From Planctomyces sp. SH-PL62 (GTDB lineage: Bacteria; Planctomycetota; Planctomycetia; Planctomycetales; Planctomycetaceae): a DNA stretch of 45,387 nucleotides. Below are positions 16,964 through 24,836 of this stretch, in pieces. The position numbers and the translations under genes are program-made. The DNA lies in NCBI GenBank assembly GCA_945893075.1, contig CAMDDX010000013.1, positions 1-45,387 of the forward strand, given 5' to 3'. Under the pieces are notes generated by a model that did no database searches, had not been told where the DNA came from, and was given only the letters and a program-made list of their open reading frames with translations. The first letter of the stretch is position 1. Each line of letters opens with the position of its first letter.

Positions 16964-17490
16964 AGCTGGTCGCATTTGACACCCAGCTACTCATCTGGGG
17001 CGTGCAAGGAACATCCCATCCCAGCCAGGGGCAATTGATCCCTCGTGCAAGAGCGCTGATCGAAGAACTCAGCAAGGCTCAGGTAAAAGTCATCATCCCG
17101 CTTGCCGCAGCCGTCGAATACGTTTGCGGTTTTGCAGTGGTCGATCAGCCGAAACAGTGGGATCGGCTTTCGAAGTCTTTTCGACTCATTCCGTTTGATC
17201 AACGTGCAGCTCAAATTGCTGCTCAGATCGAGCGACGACGACACGAAGCAAAGGCCACGCCACAGAAGAAAGCTACGAAAAAGACGGCATCCAAGCGGCG
17301 ATCTACAGATATCGCACGCCAAAAGGTCAAGGTTGATGTTCAGATTCTCGCGACTGCGATCGCGGCAGGAGCGGAGTCAATCTTCACCGACGAGGTTGCA
17401 CACTTCAGCGAACTGGCGTCCGGCCTGAAGATCAAAGTGCTCAATCTAAAGTCACGAGACTATCAGACGCAGTTTCCTTTCACCGAGTAG
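16960..17490 (+). CDS. PIN-domain nuclease
   Basis: The 176-residue protein has the four acidic PIN positions: D7 (VAFDTQLLIWG), E53 (AAAVEYVCG), D126 (VDVQILATAIA) and D144 (IFTDEVAHF). These coordinate the divalent metal for RNA cleavage. A lysine-rich insertion (KATPQKKATKKTASKRR, about 98-114) sits before the third acidic strand and may touch nucleic acid. It is translationally coupled to an unknown protein rather than a VapB-type antitoxin. The family is clear; whether it is a toxin is inferred from the accessory-island setting. Confidence 0.85.
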   Translation: MKLVAFDTQLLIWGVQGTSHPSQGQLIPRARALIEELSKAQVKVIIPLAAAVEYVCGFAVVDQPKQWDRLSKSFRLIPFDQRAAQIAAQIERRRHEAKATPQKKATKKTASKRRSTDIARQKVKVDVQILATAIAAGAESIFTDEVAHFSELASGLKIKVLNLKSRDYQTQFPFTE

Positions 17491-17533
17491 CTGCTTGAAT
17501 GGGCCGAATCCGGACGGTCCAACACATAATGTT

Positions 17534-17547
17534 AACGTTGCAACGTT
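17534..17547. promoter_or_regulatory. 14-bp perfect palindrome upstream of restriction gene
   Basis: AACGTTGCAACGTT is its own reverse complement and lies 44 bases before the ATG of the restriction endonuclease. The 101-base gap otherwise holds no gene. It could be an operator for a regulator of the endonuclease. No control-protein gene was found nearby, so this is speculative. Confidence 0.35.
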
Positions 17548-17591
17548 GAAAGTGTCTGTCCGCAGGATTTCGCATCAGAAGTGACCGTGTG

Positions 17592-18545
17592 ATGGCGAAG
17601 CCGTACCTTGACCATCTGGTTTCGAGTAAGTCGCTCAAGACGAGTTCAGCCGGCGTCCGTGCCTATGTTGCCGCGAAGAATTTGGAAGAGCGACGCCGTT
17701 TCGAGCCGTTTGTCTGGCAAGCGCGTGCGTTGAAGGCCACCGCGTCACGAGCTAAATCGCCCGCCGACCTCTTGAACATGGCAGAAATTCAAGAAGCGTT
17801 GCTGACAGCGGCTGGCGTGTCAGACAAGGCCGCTGGTCACTTGGAAGACACCGACAAGGTTGATGCGATTGAAGGTTTGATTCGGAATTTTCTCGAACCG
17901 GAAGGGGCCAATTTCGTCGAAGAATTGGTCTTCCGCTTCTTACTGACAAAAGGGGACACGCTCGGCGGTGCAATGCGTAATGTCGGCGGATTTCTGGCGC
18001 AGTGCCGACTGACACGATCCATCATCGGACATCTGCGGAACGCAGGGCATCAATGTCGCTGGTTGGAATCGGGCAAAACGAAATGGCAAGAACTATCGGA
18101 CAACGACGCTGACATCGAACTCCGATTGCGAGGCTTGAGTTGGACTGGTCCCGCTGGACCACGAACATTGATTTACAACCTTACGGTTCCAATCGTCCGC
18201 AATAACATTGACTTGTGCTTGTTTGATCGAGATGCCGAAACGCTGTCCAAGAAAGTTCACGGCGACGCTTCAGCCTACTTGGCCTTGGGCGAACTCAAAG
18301 GCGGCATCGACCCGGCCGGAGCCGACGAGCATTGGAAGACCGCTCACACTGCGTTGAATCGCATTCGGATGGCGTTCACCAAAGCCAAGGCGCGTCCCGT
18401 GATCTTTTTCATCGGCGCTGCGGTCGCCACCAAGATGGCAACGGAGATCTGGTCGATGCTCAAGAAAAACGAACTTGAGAACGCCGCGAATCTGACCGAC
18501 GACGCGCAGCTCGCCTCAATCTCACGCTGGTTGTGTTCGCTCTGA
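17592..18545 (+). CDS. AvaI/BsoBI-family type II restriction endonuclease
   Basis: The 317-residue protein contains GELKGGIDPAGADEHWKTA, which matches the BsoBI active-site block. E234 and K236 (E-x-K) and H247 follow with the same spacing as E240, K242 and H253 of BsoBI, and D207 in NNIDLCLFD is a good match for its catalytic Asp. KGDTLGGAMRNVGGFLAQ and LIYNLTVPIVRNN are further family blocks. AvaI and BsoBI cut C^YCGRG. The length equals that of BsoBI (about 320), so it looks complete. No methyltransferase gene is present in the window although CYCGRG sites are. The start may be ATG 17592 or GTG 17589. Confidence 0.85.
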   Translation: MAKPYLDHLVSSKSLKTSSAGVRAYVAAKNLEERRRFEPFVWQARALKATASRAKSPADLLNMAEIQEALLTAAGVSDKAAGHLEDTDKVDAIEGLIRNFLEPEGANFVEELVFRFLLTKGDTLGGAMRNVGGFLAQCRLTRSIIGHLRNAGHQCRWLESGKTKWQELSDNDADIELRLRGLSWTGPAGPRTLIYNLTVPIVRNNIDLCLFDRDAETLSKKVHGDASAYLALGELKGGIDPAGADEHWKTAHTALNRIRMAFTKAKARPVIFFIGAAVATKMATEIWSMLKKNELENAANLTDDAQLASISRWLCSL

Positions 18546-18579
18546 TCGCGTTCCGCCAATCTTTTCAAAGGGCCATGAA

Positions 18580-19713
18580 ATGAACCGTCCCCACCAATTC
18601 GATTGGAAAAGTTCGGCGGCGAGATGGCTGGTCGTTGCGATCAGTGGACTGCTGAGTCTCACTCTGATGCAGCGTGCAATCGACTCGGCTGAGAAAGACG
18701 GCGAGACTGATCCCGCGTTGCAGGCGTGGCTCAAGCCGCACGACTGGCGGAGGGACAGGGAGACGCCGGCTCTGGCGTTGGGGGAGAAGGGACGCTTCGA
18801 TGATCAGCATATTTTTGCTCCGCACGTCATCCAGCAGGACGGGGAGTTTTGGATGTACTACTCCGGCTCGCAGCGGTGCGTGGAGGCGGGGACGTACAAG
18901 GGGGTGGCCAAGGATCCGGCTCAGCCGGAGAAGTCGGATCAGAGACTGTTCAAGCTCGGACTGGCTCGTAGCAAGGACGGCGTCCACTTTGAGCGGCATT
19001 CGCAGGAGCCGGTCTTCAGTTTCGGGGACGACATTCATTCCGTCGTGACGGCGGCGATCCTCAAGAACCCCGATGGCTCGGTCTGCCGCGAGAACGGGAA
19101 GCTGCGGATGTATTTCGCGGCTGTCGATTTTCCACACGGGACGTACAAGCACGACCTCTACGAGACCACCAGCTCGGACGGCTTGCAATGGGCCAAGCCG
19201 ACGCTCGTCATGGAGAACGCCTACGCTCCGTGCGTCATCAAGGACGGCGACAAGTACCGCCTGTGGTACTCGTGGATCAACAAGCATCCCTGGCACACCA
19301 ACCACGCCGAAAGCTCCGATGGAACTCACTGGACGATCTCGGAAAAGCCGTGCATCGTCATGGACCAGAAATGGGAGGTGAAGGATCAGGTCTATCCGAT
19401 GGTCATCAAAGCCGACGGCGTGTGGGTCATGCTCTATGGCTGCTACTGGGGCGACGACAAACACACGGCGCTTGGCTTCGCGGTCAGTCGTGATGGGCTG
19501 ACTTGGACGAAGCACGCGGACAACCCGGTCTTCCGCCCCGAACCAAAGCACGACTGGGAATCGAACTTCACGACCAGCCACACGCTGTTGCGTCTGCCGG
19601 ATGGCAGCTTTCGACTTTGGTACGCGGGACGTCGGCAGCCGCCTTGGAGTAATTTGTATTTCGCCATCGGCACCGCGCAATGGGGCGGGCCTCGAATGAT
19701 CCCGACGAATTAA
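18580..19713 (+). CDS. Secreted five-bladed propeller, glycosidase-like (GH32/43/130 type)
   Basis: The 377-residue protein has an N-terminal signal or anchor (WLVVAISGLLSLTLM). Repeating blades such as FWMYYSGSQ, KLRMYFAAVDF, KYRLWYSWI and FRLWYAGRR, alternating with GLxxARSKDGVHFER-type strands, are typical of GH32/GH43/GH130-like propellers. Catalytic acids could not be assigned, so it may be an enzyme or a binding protein for glycans outside the cytoplasm. The last codons (ATC CCG ACG AAT TAA) lie inside an inverted-repeat element beginning at 19701, so the C-terminus IPTN is element-encoded. Confidence 0.72.
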   Translation: MNRPHQFDWKSSAARWLVVAISGLLSLTLMQRAIDSAEKDGETDPALQAWLKPHDWRRDRETPALALGEKGRFDDQHIFAPHVIQQDGEFWMYYSGSQRCVEAGTYKGVAKDPAQPEKSDQRLFKLGLARSKDGVHFERHSQEPVFSFGDDIHSVVTAAILKNPDGSVCRENGKLRMYFAAVDFPHGTYKHDLYETTSSDGLQWAKPTLVMENAYAPCVIKDGDKYRLWYSWINKHPWHTNHAESSDGTHWTISEKPCIVMDQKWEVKDQVYPMVIKADGVWVMLYGCYWGDDKHTALGFAVSRDGLTWTKHADNPVFRPEPKHDWESNFTTSHTLLRLPDGSFRLWYAGRRQPPWSNLYFAIGTAQWGGPRMIPTN

Positions 19714-19777
19714 GGGAGACGACGAATGGGGAGCAATGAGCTGATCCCGAATTCGTCGTCTCCTTCGAATCGTCGGG
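19701..19777. repeat. Inverted repeat E7 (CCCGACGAAT family, copy 1)
   Basis: Arms 19701-19727 and 19751-19777 pair, with GGAGACGACGAAT at the inner end and CCCGACGA at the outer end, around a 23-base loop. The left arm supplies the stop codon of the upstream gene. An element with nearly the same arms but a different loop lies at 41741-41804. Confidence 0.85.
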
Positions 19778-19846
19778 TGCAACGGAAATTCGCGATGAAG
19801 ATTCAGTAGCCACGCTCGCCTTCCCGAAATGAAACATGCTGTTATG

Positions 19847-19905
19847 AGCCGCAGGGCGCTAGCCCCGGTTCGGATGACACAAACCGGGGCTAGCGCCCTG
19901 CGGCT
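19847..19905. repeat. Inverted repeat E8
   Basis: Perfect 24-base arms (19847-19870 and 19882-19905), sharing CGCAGGGCGCTAGCCCCGG, flank an 11-base loop. It lies 28 bases past the stop of the minus-strand export lipoprotein gene and may serve as its 3' hairpin. The 19714-19933 gap between convergent genes holds E7 and E8 and nothing else recognised. Confidence 0.85.
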
Positions 19906-19933
19906 GATCGGGAAGTTGTCGCGATCTCGTTCT

Positions 19934-21793
19934 TTAGCGATTGCCCTGGAGCTGCGCGGCGGCGACGCCGAACAGGGCACCTTCCAGCAGATGGCGTTCA
20001 AAGAACGCGCCGCAGGCTTCCAACGGCGTGTACTGCAACAGCAGGAAGTCGCCCGGTTGCATGAGGACTCGCTCGTTGGGATGTCGCAGAGCGCGGTACA
20101 GGTCCACCTTGATCGGCACCTGCGAACCGTTGGGCATCTTGCGGAGGATGATGGCTTGGCTGGCGCTGATGGTCACGTCGTTGTTGAGCGCGGTGATGCC
20201 TCCAGTCGCGCGAGTCGCAGTGCCGCTATTGCGACCGGCTTGAGCGATCGCGACGGCTCCCATGACGTCGAGGTCGTAGTCGCGGGGCAGCGTGTACTGG
20301 CCGCCGCCGAGCAGTCCGCCCGTGTAGAAGATCTCCGTGTCACGCGATTCGATGAAGACGATGTCGCCATCTTCGAGCAGGATGTCCCGCTCAGTGAACC
20401 GTGTTTGTTCGCCGGGCGCGAGACGCACCGGAATTTTCGTCACGCCTTGATTGGCGAGCGTCGGGTCGCCTGTCGAAGCGTGGCCCATCCAACTCTCGGC
20501 CGACATCTCCGGCCAGTTGTTTGTGGCTGGCATCGGTGGCATTCCGGCCTGCCAGCTCATGTCGGGTGAGGTCATCGGGACCACTTGCGGCGCGGTGTTC
20601 ATGAACGGGGGCATGTTCGTTGTCGGTGCCGCGTAGATCGGGCGTCCCGCCGCGTCGGTATTGAACGAGGCCGGCGCAACACGCTGCGGTGAATTGCTCG
20701 ATTCAAAGCCGAGCGTCGCCATTTGCATGCCGGAGTTCTTGGAGAAGCGAGTCTGTGGTCCGGGCGTCGTTTCCGCGGAGTCGGGAGCTGACACCGGTTC
20801 TTGTGCGGGCGTGGGCGGTGTTGCCGGAGGATTCGCGACGGGAGCGTAGTCGTTCGGCAAGGGGCTGAATGAATGCCCGCCTTCGGGTGACGGCGGAATT
20901 CCGAGCTGTGATGGAGTCGTGCTCCATCCAGAGTTCGGCGGGCCGCCGGTTGCCAATCCATCCGCGGCCGCACCGCCGTTGCGCCGCTTGCTGCGAATCA
21001 CATAGATCGTGTTCTCGGCATCGAGTCCCGGCAGGCCGCCGGTTTCAGCCAGCGCGTGCAGCACATCGTTCTTGTAAGCGGTGAGCGTGACCGCTTTGCC
21101 GGTGCCCCGTTTCAACGCGCCGAGATTAACCGCTCCCGGCATGCCCGACCCGGCCGGTGCTTCGACACCCTCTTGGCGAATGACGAGCACTCGGTACTGA
21201 CGCGGGCGATGCAAGATGACCCACACCCGTTCGTTGCCGCTTTGCAGAATTTTCTTGTCGACGGTGTAGGCGCGGCGGACCGTGTCCTCGGCCTGCTTGA
21301 CCGTCATGCCGCGCACGCAGACAGCGTCATGCAGCATCGGTAACGAGACGGTGCCGTCCGCTCGAACGGGAACCGGATAGCCCAACGCCGGCAAGGCTTC
21401 GTCGTTCGCGTTGAAGGACATATTCACCGGAGGCAACTCACCCTCGCGGCGAGGCATGACCCCTTCGATCGAGATCGCCAGCACGTCGCCGCTGTCGAGG
21501 TGATACTCGCTCGGCTGCGTTTGGCTGAGCAGTGACAGGTCAATCGTCTTTTTCCCGGACCGCGTCGGGGCTTTGACTTCATCGGGCACGTACCGCGCGG
21601 GGACACCGTCGATGGGACGGAACGCCGCGCAGCCGGAAAGGCCGAGCATCCCGGTCAACGCTCCGCAAACAACGGCGCGCGCGAAATGGCCGAGCGACGT
21701 AGCCTGACTCTCCGAGTCGGGCTCGTCTTCGTTCCCGACTCGGAGAGTCAGGCTACGGAGAGTCAGGCTACGGAATGAAGAGCAGCGTTTCAC
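19934..21793 (-). CDS. Wza-type polysaccharide export lipoprotein with repeat insertion in signal peptide
   Basis: The start is GTG 21793, which overlaps the upstream stop by 4 bases (GTGA). The 619-residue product has a lipobox LSGC with Cys55. Without the element-encoded residues 8-32 the signal peptide would be about 30 long and normal: MKRCSSF joined to SLGHFARAVVCG. A Poly_export domain (YHLDSGDVLAISIEG) and an SLBB-like region follow. A Pro/Ser-rich linker of roughly 150-180 residues comes next, and then a second SLBB-like part (DILLEDGDIVFIESRD). Wza proteins form the outer-membrane channel for capsule or exopolysaccharide export. No polymerase or kinase partner is in the window. Confidence 0.88.
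   Translation of the reverse strand: MKRCSSFRSLTLRSLTLRVGNEDEPDSESQATSLGHFARAVVCGALTGMLGLSGCAAFRPIDGVPARYVPDEVKAPTRSGKKTIDLSLLSQTQPSEYHLDSGDVLAISIEGVMPRREGELPPVNMSFNANDEALPALGYPVPVRADGTVSLPMLHDAVCVRGMTVKQAEDTVRRAYTVDKKILQSGNERVWVILHRPRQYRVLVIRQEGVEAPAGSGMPGAVNLGALKRGTGKAVTLTAYKNDVLHALAETGGLPGLDAENTIYVIRSKRRNGGAAADGLATGGPPNSGWSTTPSQLGIPPSPEGGHSFSPLPNDYAPVANPPATPPTPAQEPVSAPDSAETTPGPQTRFSKNSGMQMATLGFESSNSPQRVAPASFNTDAAGRPIYAAPTTNMPPFMNTAPQVVPMTSPDMSWQAGMPPMPATNNWPEMSAESWMGHASTGDPTLANQGVTKIPVRLAPGEQTRFTERDILLEDGDIVFIESRDTEIFYTGGLLGGGQYTLPRDYDLDVMGAVAIAQAGRNSGTATRATGGITALNNDVTISASQAIILRKMPNGSQVPIKVDLYRALRHPNERVLMQPGDFLLLQYTPLEACGAFFERHLLEGALFGVAAAQLQGNR
21699..21771. repeat. GTAG...CTAC element E9 inside a signal-peptide coding region
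   Basis: The element is GTAGCCTGACTCTCCGAGTC to GACTCGGAGAGTCAGGCTAC (21699-21756), followed by an exact 15-base tandem copy of its right end (GGAGAGTCAGGCTAC, 21757-21771). Arms match E2 at 10049-10107 with few changes. It is read through in frame by the export lipoprotein gene. Confidence 0.88.
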
Positions 21794-22824
21794 CGTGAGG
21801 CTCCTTCGGGCTGGAATCCAAAGCCGCTCATGCCGCTGAAGCGTCCCCACGGTGTGCTGGCCGAGACACCGCGCTGCGGTGTCATGGTTGGCGCAAGACG
21901 CCGACCACTCATGGGAGCGACCGGCGGATTCACAACCTCACTTTGGGGAATCGGGATCGAATGGCCTCCATCCATCGGAGCGGGGAGAGGTGGTGTCGGA
22001 ACGGAATAACTCGGCAGCGTGGGACTGAGCCCGTTCGACTCCGCCGAAGGCGGACCGCCGGGGAAGCCTTGCGAATACGGAGCGGTCATCGCGGGAGGAT
22101 TCATCATCTGCGGCGAGGGGCTCGCACCCGACGAATCTCCGAATGGCAATTGTCCATTCATCGCCGGATTGCTCATCGGGCCGCCATACGGGTTCATCGA
22201 ATACGGATTGGGCATCATCGGGGTCGGTGAATATGCCGCGCCGCCGCCGAAGCCGCCGTAGTTCGCATTGACGATCGGGGCCGCTCCGAACGAACCGCCA
22301 TCCAGGCCCGATGCGAGCCGATTGTCACAATCGCGATATACCGAGGTCGGCACCGAGAGCGTGTTCGCAGGCATGCAACACTTGGCGGAGCAGGCTCCGG
22401 CTTCATACCCGGTGAACCAATCGCGAGCTTTGTTATGTCCCCAAGTCGTGCGGTACGGAGCCGCCCAGTAACGTGCCGGAGGGATCGCCGGCAACGCACC
22501 GCTGCCGCCGTTGGAGATGTCGATGTAGGCTTGCTGATAGCCGTACTTGAAGTCGCGGCTGACCGCTCCACCGTCTTGTTCCGACAGCGATTGATTCGCC
22601 GCTTTCACCGCCGCCTTCTTCACCGAGACGTGATCTCGAATTCCGTCGGGCGGCCCGCAGTGATAGTGCGGATGAAAGCACTCGCCCCACCAGCCGTAGC
22701 TGATGCAGTCGCGGGCCGAGCCATACTTCATGGGCCGATCATCATCCCGGTCGACCCAGCAGGTTCGACAACCCGCCAGCGCCGCCATGACTCCGATCGC
22801 ACTCAGCATCCTTGCGAGTTTCAC
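21790..22824 (-). CDS. Lipoprotein, Pro/Gly/Met-rich, coupled to Wza-like gene
   Basis: From GTG 22824 (GGAGAAGG about 7 bases upstream) the 344-residue product starts VKLARMLSAIGVMAALAGC, a lipoprotein signal with Cys19. The N-terminal half is Cys- and aromatic-rich (CISYGWWGECFHPHYHCGPP) and contains FKYGYQQAYIDISNGGSGAL and RYWAAPYRTTWGHNKARDWF, a block I associate with planctomycete surface-polysaccharide operons. The C-terminal half is low complexity, rich in Pro, Asn, Met and Gly. Its stop overlaps the export gene start, so the two probably work in one envelope complex. A small hairpin (CGCCACGGG/CCTGTGGCG, 22842-22866) sits just upstream of the ribosome-binding site. Confidence 0.75.
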   Translation of the reverse strand: MKLARMLSAIGVMAALAGCRTCWVDRDDDRPMKYGSARDCISYGWWGECFHPHYHCGPPDGIRDHVSVKKAAVKAANQSLSEQDGGAVSRDFKYGYQQAYIDISNGGSGALPAIPPARYWAAPYRTTWGHNKARDWFTGYEAGACSAKCCMPANTLSVPTSVYRDCDNRLASGLDGGSFGAAPIVNANYGGFGGGAAYSPTPMMPNPYSMNPYGGPMSNPAMNGQLPFGDSSGASPSPQMMNPPAMTAPYSQGFPGGPPSAESNGLSPTLPSYSVPTPPLPAPMDGGHSIPIPQSEVVNPPVAPMSGRRLAPTMTPQRGVSASTPWGRFSGMSGFGFQPEGASR

Positions 22825-23077
22825 GTCCACACCTTCTCCGTCGCCACGGGCGGCTCGCCTGTGGCGGGAACGACCGCGCGAGGTCCATCTCACGAGGCAA
22901 TCCATCGTTCTCCAATATCGGACGCGAGATTGCCGATTCGACCGGTCCTTCCGGTTCTCGCAACCATTCCGAAGCGACCCGGCCTCACGCCGCTCGCAGC
23001 CTTTACCCAGATTGCCTGACGCGAACGGCACGTTGCCGGCCGTGTCACTCGTCACGATTCCGATTCGAGCGGTGCCT

Positions 23078-23128
23078 GTAGTCCGGACGCCTACGTCCGG
23101 ACACCCCGGACGTAGTCGTCCGGGCTAC
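23078..23128. repeat. GTAG...CTAC paired-palindrome element E10
   Basis: It starts GTAGTCCGGACGCCTACGTC and ends CGTAGTCGTCCGGGCTAC, with self-palindromic halves (GTCCGGACG...CGTCCGGAC). It lies 12 bases past the stop of the minus-strand LamG fragment. The surrounding gap 22825-23140 contains no recognised gene other than the leader of the lipoprotein operon. Confidence 0.82.
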
Positions 23129-23140
23129 AAACGATCGTGA

Positions 23141-24004
23141 TCATTCCGCCGGCCGGCCGGCGGCGTGCATCCGCGCGACGTCATTGACGCTCAACGCGCG
23201 GTTCAGCACGAAGACTTCGTCAATCGCACCGCTCCAGATCCGCGGGTCGGAACCTTTCAGGCGTCCTGCGTTCGCTCCGATGCAGACGGCGTGCTTTGAG
23301 GACTGCATGCGATCCAGCTCGGCGATCCCTTCCGGCTGGCCGTCCAGATAAAGGTGCAGCGATTTCTTGGGACTCTGGAGATCGTAGACCCCGACGGCGA
23401 AGTGCCACTTCTTATCGTCTACCGAACTCAGGCTGTAGACGGTCGTCTGCTTGCCCTTGGTCGGGTCCGCCTTCTTCGCCGCCGCGTCCCAGTAGGTGTT
23501 GTTCGCCGCCAACTCCAGCTTCTCGGTCATCTGATTGCGTTGCAGACGCCACGAATCGTCCCCCTTCGTGATCAACGCCTGGTAAGCACTCTTGAGGTTA
23601 TCCGCACGGAACCAGACGCCGACCGAGAACGGCGTCGTGAAATTGCACAGATTGGAATCGTTATCGCCGAGCAACACATACTCATTGGATTTGTTGCCGC
23701 CGAACTGCAGAGCTTTCTTCTTGGGAAAACGGCCATCCTGCCACTTGGCTCCGAAGACCTTGGCGTTCATCGAGCCGTACTTCGGTTTCGCCGCCTGGCT
23801 GCGGACGATGTCGCCGCCGTCGCCGGCACCGCTGAATGTGAAGTAGAAAACTAAATCGGGATCGTTCTTGAACTCGTTGCTGAAGGCCAGCCAATTTTCA
23901 TAAGACGGCAGAGCCGAATCGGTCCTCAGCGTGGCTGGTTGGGTGTTGCCGGGCGTGGTTGCCGGCGCGTCGATCGTGGGATTGATCGTGATGGAGGCGG
24001 TCAA
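23141..24004 (-). CDS. LamG (concanavalin-like) domain, 3' part of a frameshifted kinase gene
   Basis: The frame encodes a jelly-roll LamG/laminin-G-3 domain: FTTPFSVGVWFRADNLKS, YQALITKGDDSWRLQ, KWHFAVGVYDLQSPKKSLHL, YLDGQPEG and IWSGAIDEVFVLNRALSVND. Only a TTG is available as start, and its N-terminus (TINPTIDAPATTPGNTQPAT) reads as a periplasmic linker continuing from the membrane segment encoded in the overlapping frame upstream. I therefore regard it as the extracytoplasmic end of one gene covering 23141-25636. A base inserted near 24010 would explain the shift. Translated alone it would lack a signal. Confidence 0.75.
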   Translation of the reverse strand: MTASITINPTIDAPATTPGNTQPATLRTDSALPSYENWLAFSNEFKNDPDLVFYFTFSGAGDGGDIVRSQAAKPKYGSMNAKVFGAKWQDGRFPKKKALQFGGNKSNEYVLLGDNDSNLCNFTTPFSVGVWFRADNLKSAYQALITKGDDSWRLQRNQMTEKLELAANNTYWDAAAKKADPTKGKQTTVYSLSSVDDKKWHFAVGVYDLQSPKKSLHLYLDGQPEGIAELDRMQSSKHAVCIGANAGRLKGSDPRIWSGAIDEVFVLNRALSVNDVARMHAAGRPAE

Positions 24005-24836
24005 CTTCGGAGTCGCTGTCCGAACTCATCATCCAGACGACCAGCCCGATTACAAACACGGCCGCTCCGGCTCCGATGATCAGCTTGTTGTCCATTCTCT
24101 GCCGCTTCGGTTTCTTTTTCTTGAGTCGCCGAATCGACGGAGCGCTGGGCAAGTTGGCCAAAAAATCATCGTCGTCCGTCTGAGGTTCTTGATCAGGGAT
24201 GATCAGAGTGGTGGACTGCGGCGACTTCTGTTTGACTCGCGTTGGCGATCGGCTTTCGACGACCGATGGCTGCCGCTTCGCGGTCATACTCGCAGACGCG
24301 GTGGCGGAGACTGTCGCAAGCGCTGGTACGGCGGGCTGCGTGCCGGAACCAGTCTTTGGTCGAGCGAGGCCCGTCATCGTGCTGGCAGTGCCTTTGGCCG
24401 TCACATGCGTGGCGGCATTCGGCGACGAGGCGTTCGACTGTGATCCCTCGGAATCTTTCGATGCCGAATTGGACCCTCCGCGCACGGGCGAGTTGATTCC
24501 GGAGAGTTGTCCACGAATGTTGATCTCACTGAGTTCCGGGCTGCGACCCAACAGCGGAGCCAATGACTCACGCGGGTGCTTGATTGCCGAGAGGTCATAC
24601 GGCGGAGTCTTGCGTTGAGCGAACGGCTTCAAAGCCTCGGCGACTTCGGCCGGTGTTTGCGGCCGAGCCTCACGCTTCTTTTCCAGCATCTGATGAATCA
24701 CCCGTGCCAACTCTTCAGGCATGTCCGGGACCAGTTCGCGAATCGGCTGCGGCGGAGTTTGTTGATGCTTCAGTAACTTCTCCGCGGTGGTCTTTCCGGA
24801 AAACGGCAAACGCCCAGTGACCAGCGCGTACAACAC
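23898..24836 (-). CDS. Ser/Thr kinase C-lobe, linker and membrane segment (middle fragment)
   Basis: It begins LYALVTGRLPFSGKTTAEKL and ARVIHQMLEKKREARPQTPAEV, the end of a Hanks-type kinase C-lobe. About 150 residues of Ser/Thr/Pro-rich linker follow, then a basic stretch KKKKPKRQRMDNK and a membrane helix IIGAGAAVFVIGLVVWMM. The final 40 residues past SDSDSEV belong to the wrong frame. The natural upstream partner is the frame at 24770-25636 and the downstream partner the LamG frame. A homopolymer shift at C24838-24842 separates it from the former. Confidence 0.72.
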   Translation of the reverse strand: MLYALVTGRLPFSGKTTAEKLLKHQQTPPQPIRELVPDMPEELARVIHQMLEKKREARPQTPAEVAEALKPFAQRKTPPYDLSAIKHPRESLAPLLGRSPELSEINIRGQLSGINSPVRGGSNSASKDSEGSQSNASSPNAATHVTAKGTASTMTGLARPKTGSGTQPAVPALATVSATASASMTAKRQPSVVESRSPTRVKQKSPQSTTLIIPDQEPQTDDDDFLANLPSAPSIRRLKKKKPKRQRMDNKLIIGAGAAVFVIGLVVWMMSSDSDSEVDRLHHDQSHDRRAGNHARQHPTSHAEDRFGSAVL

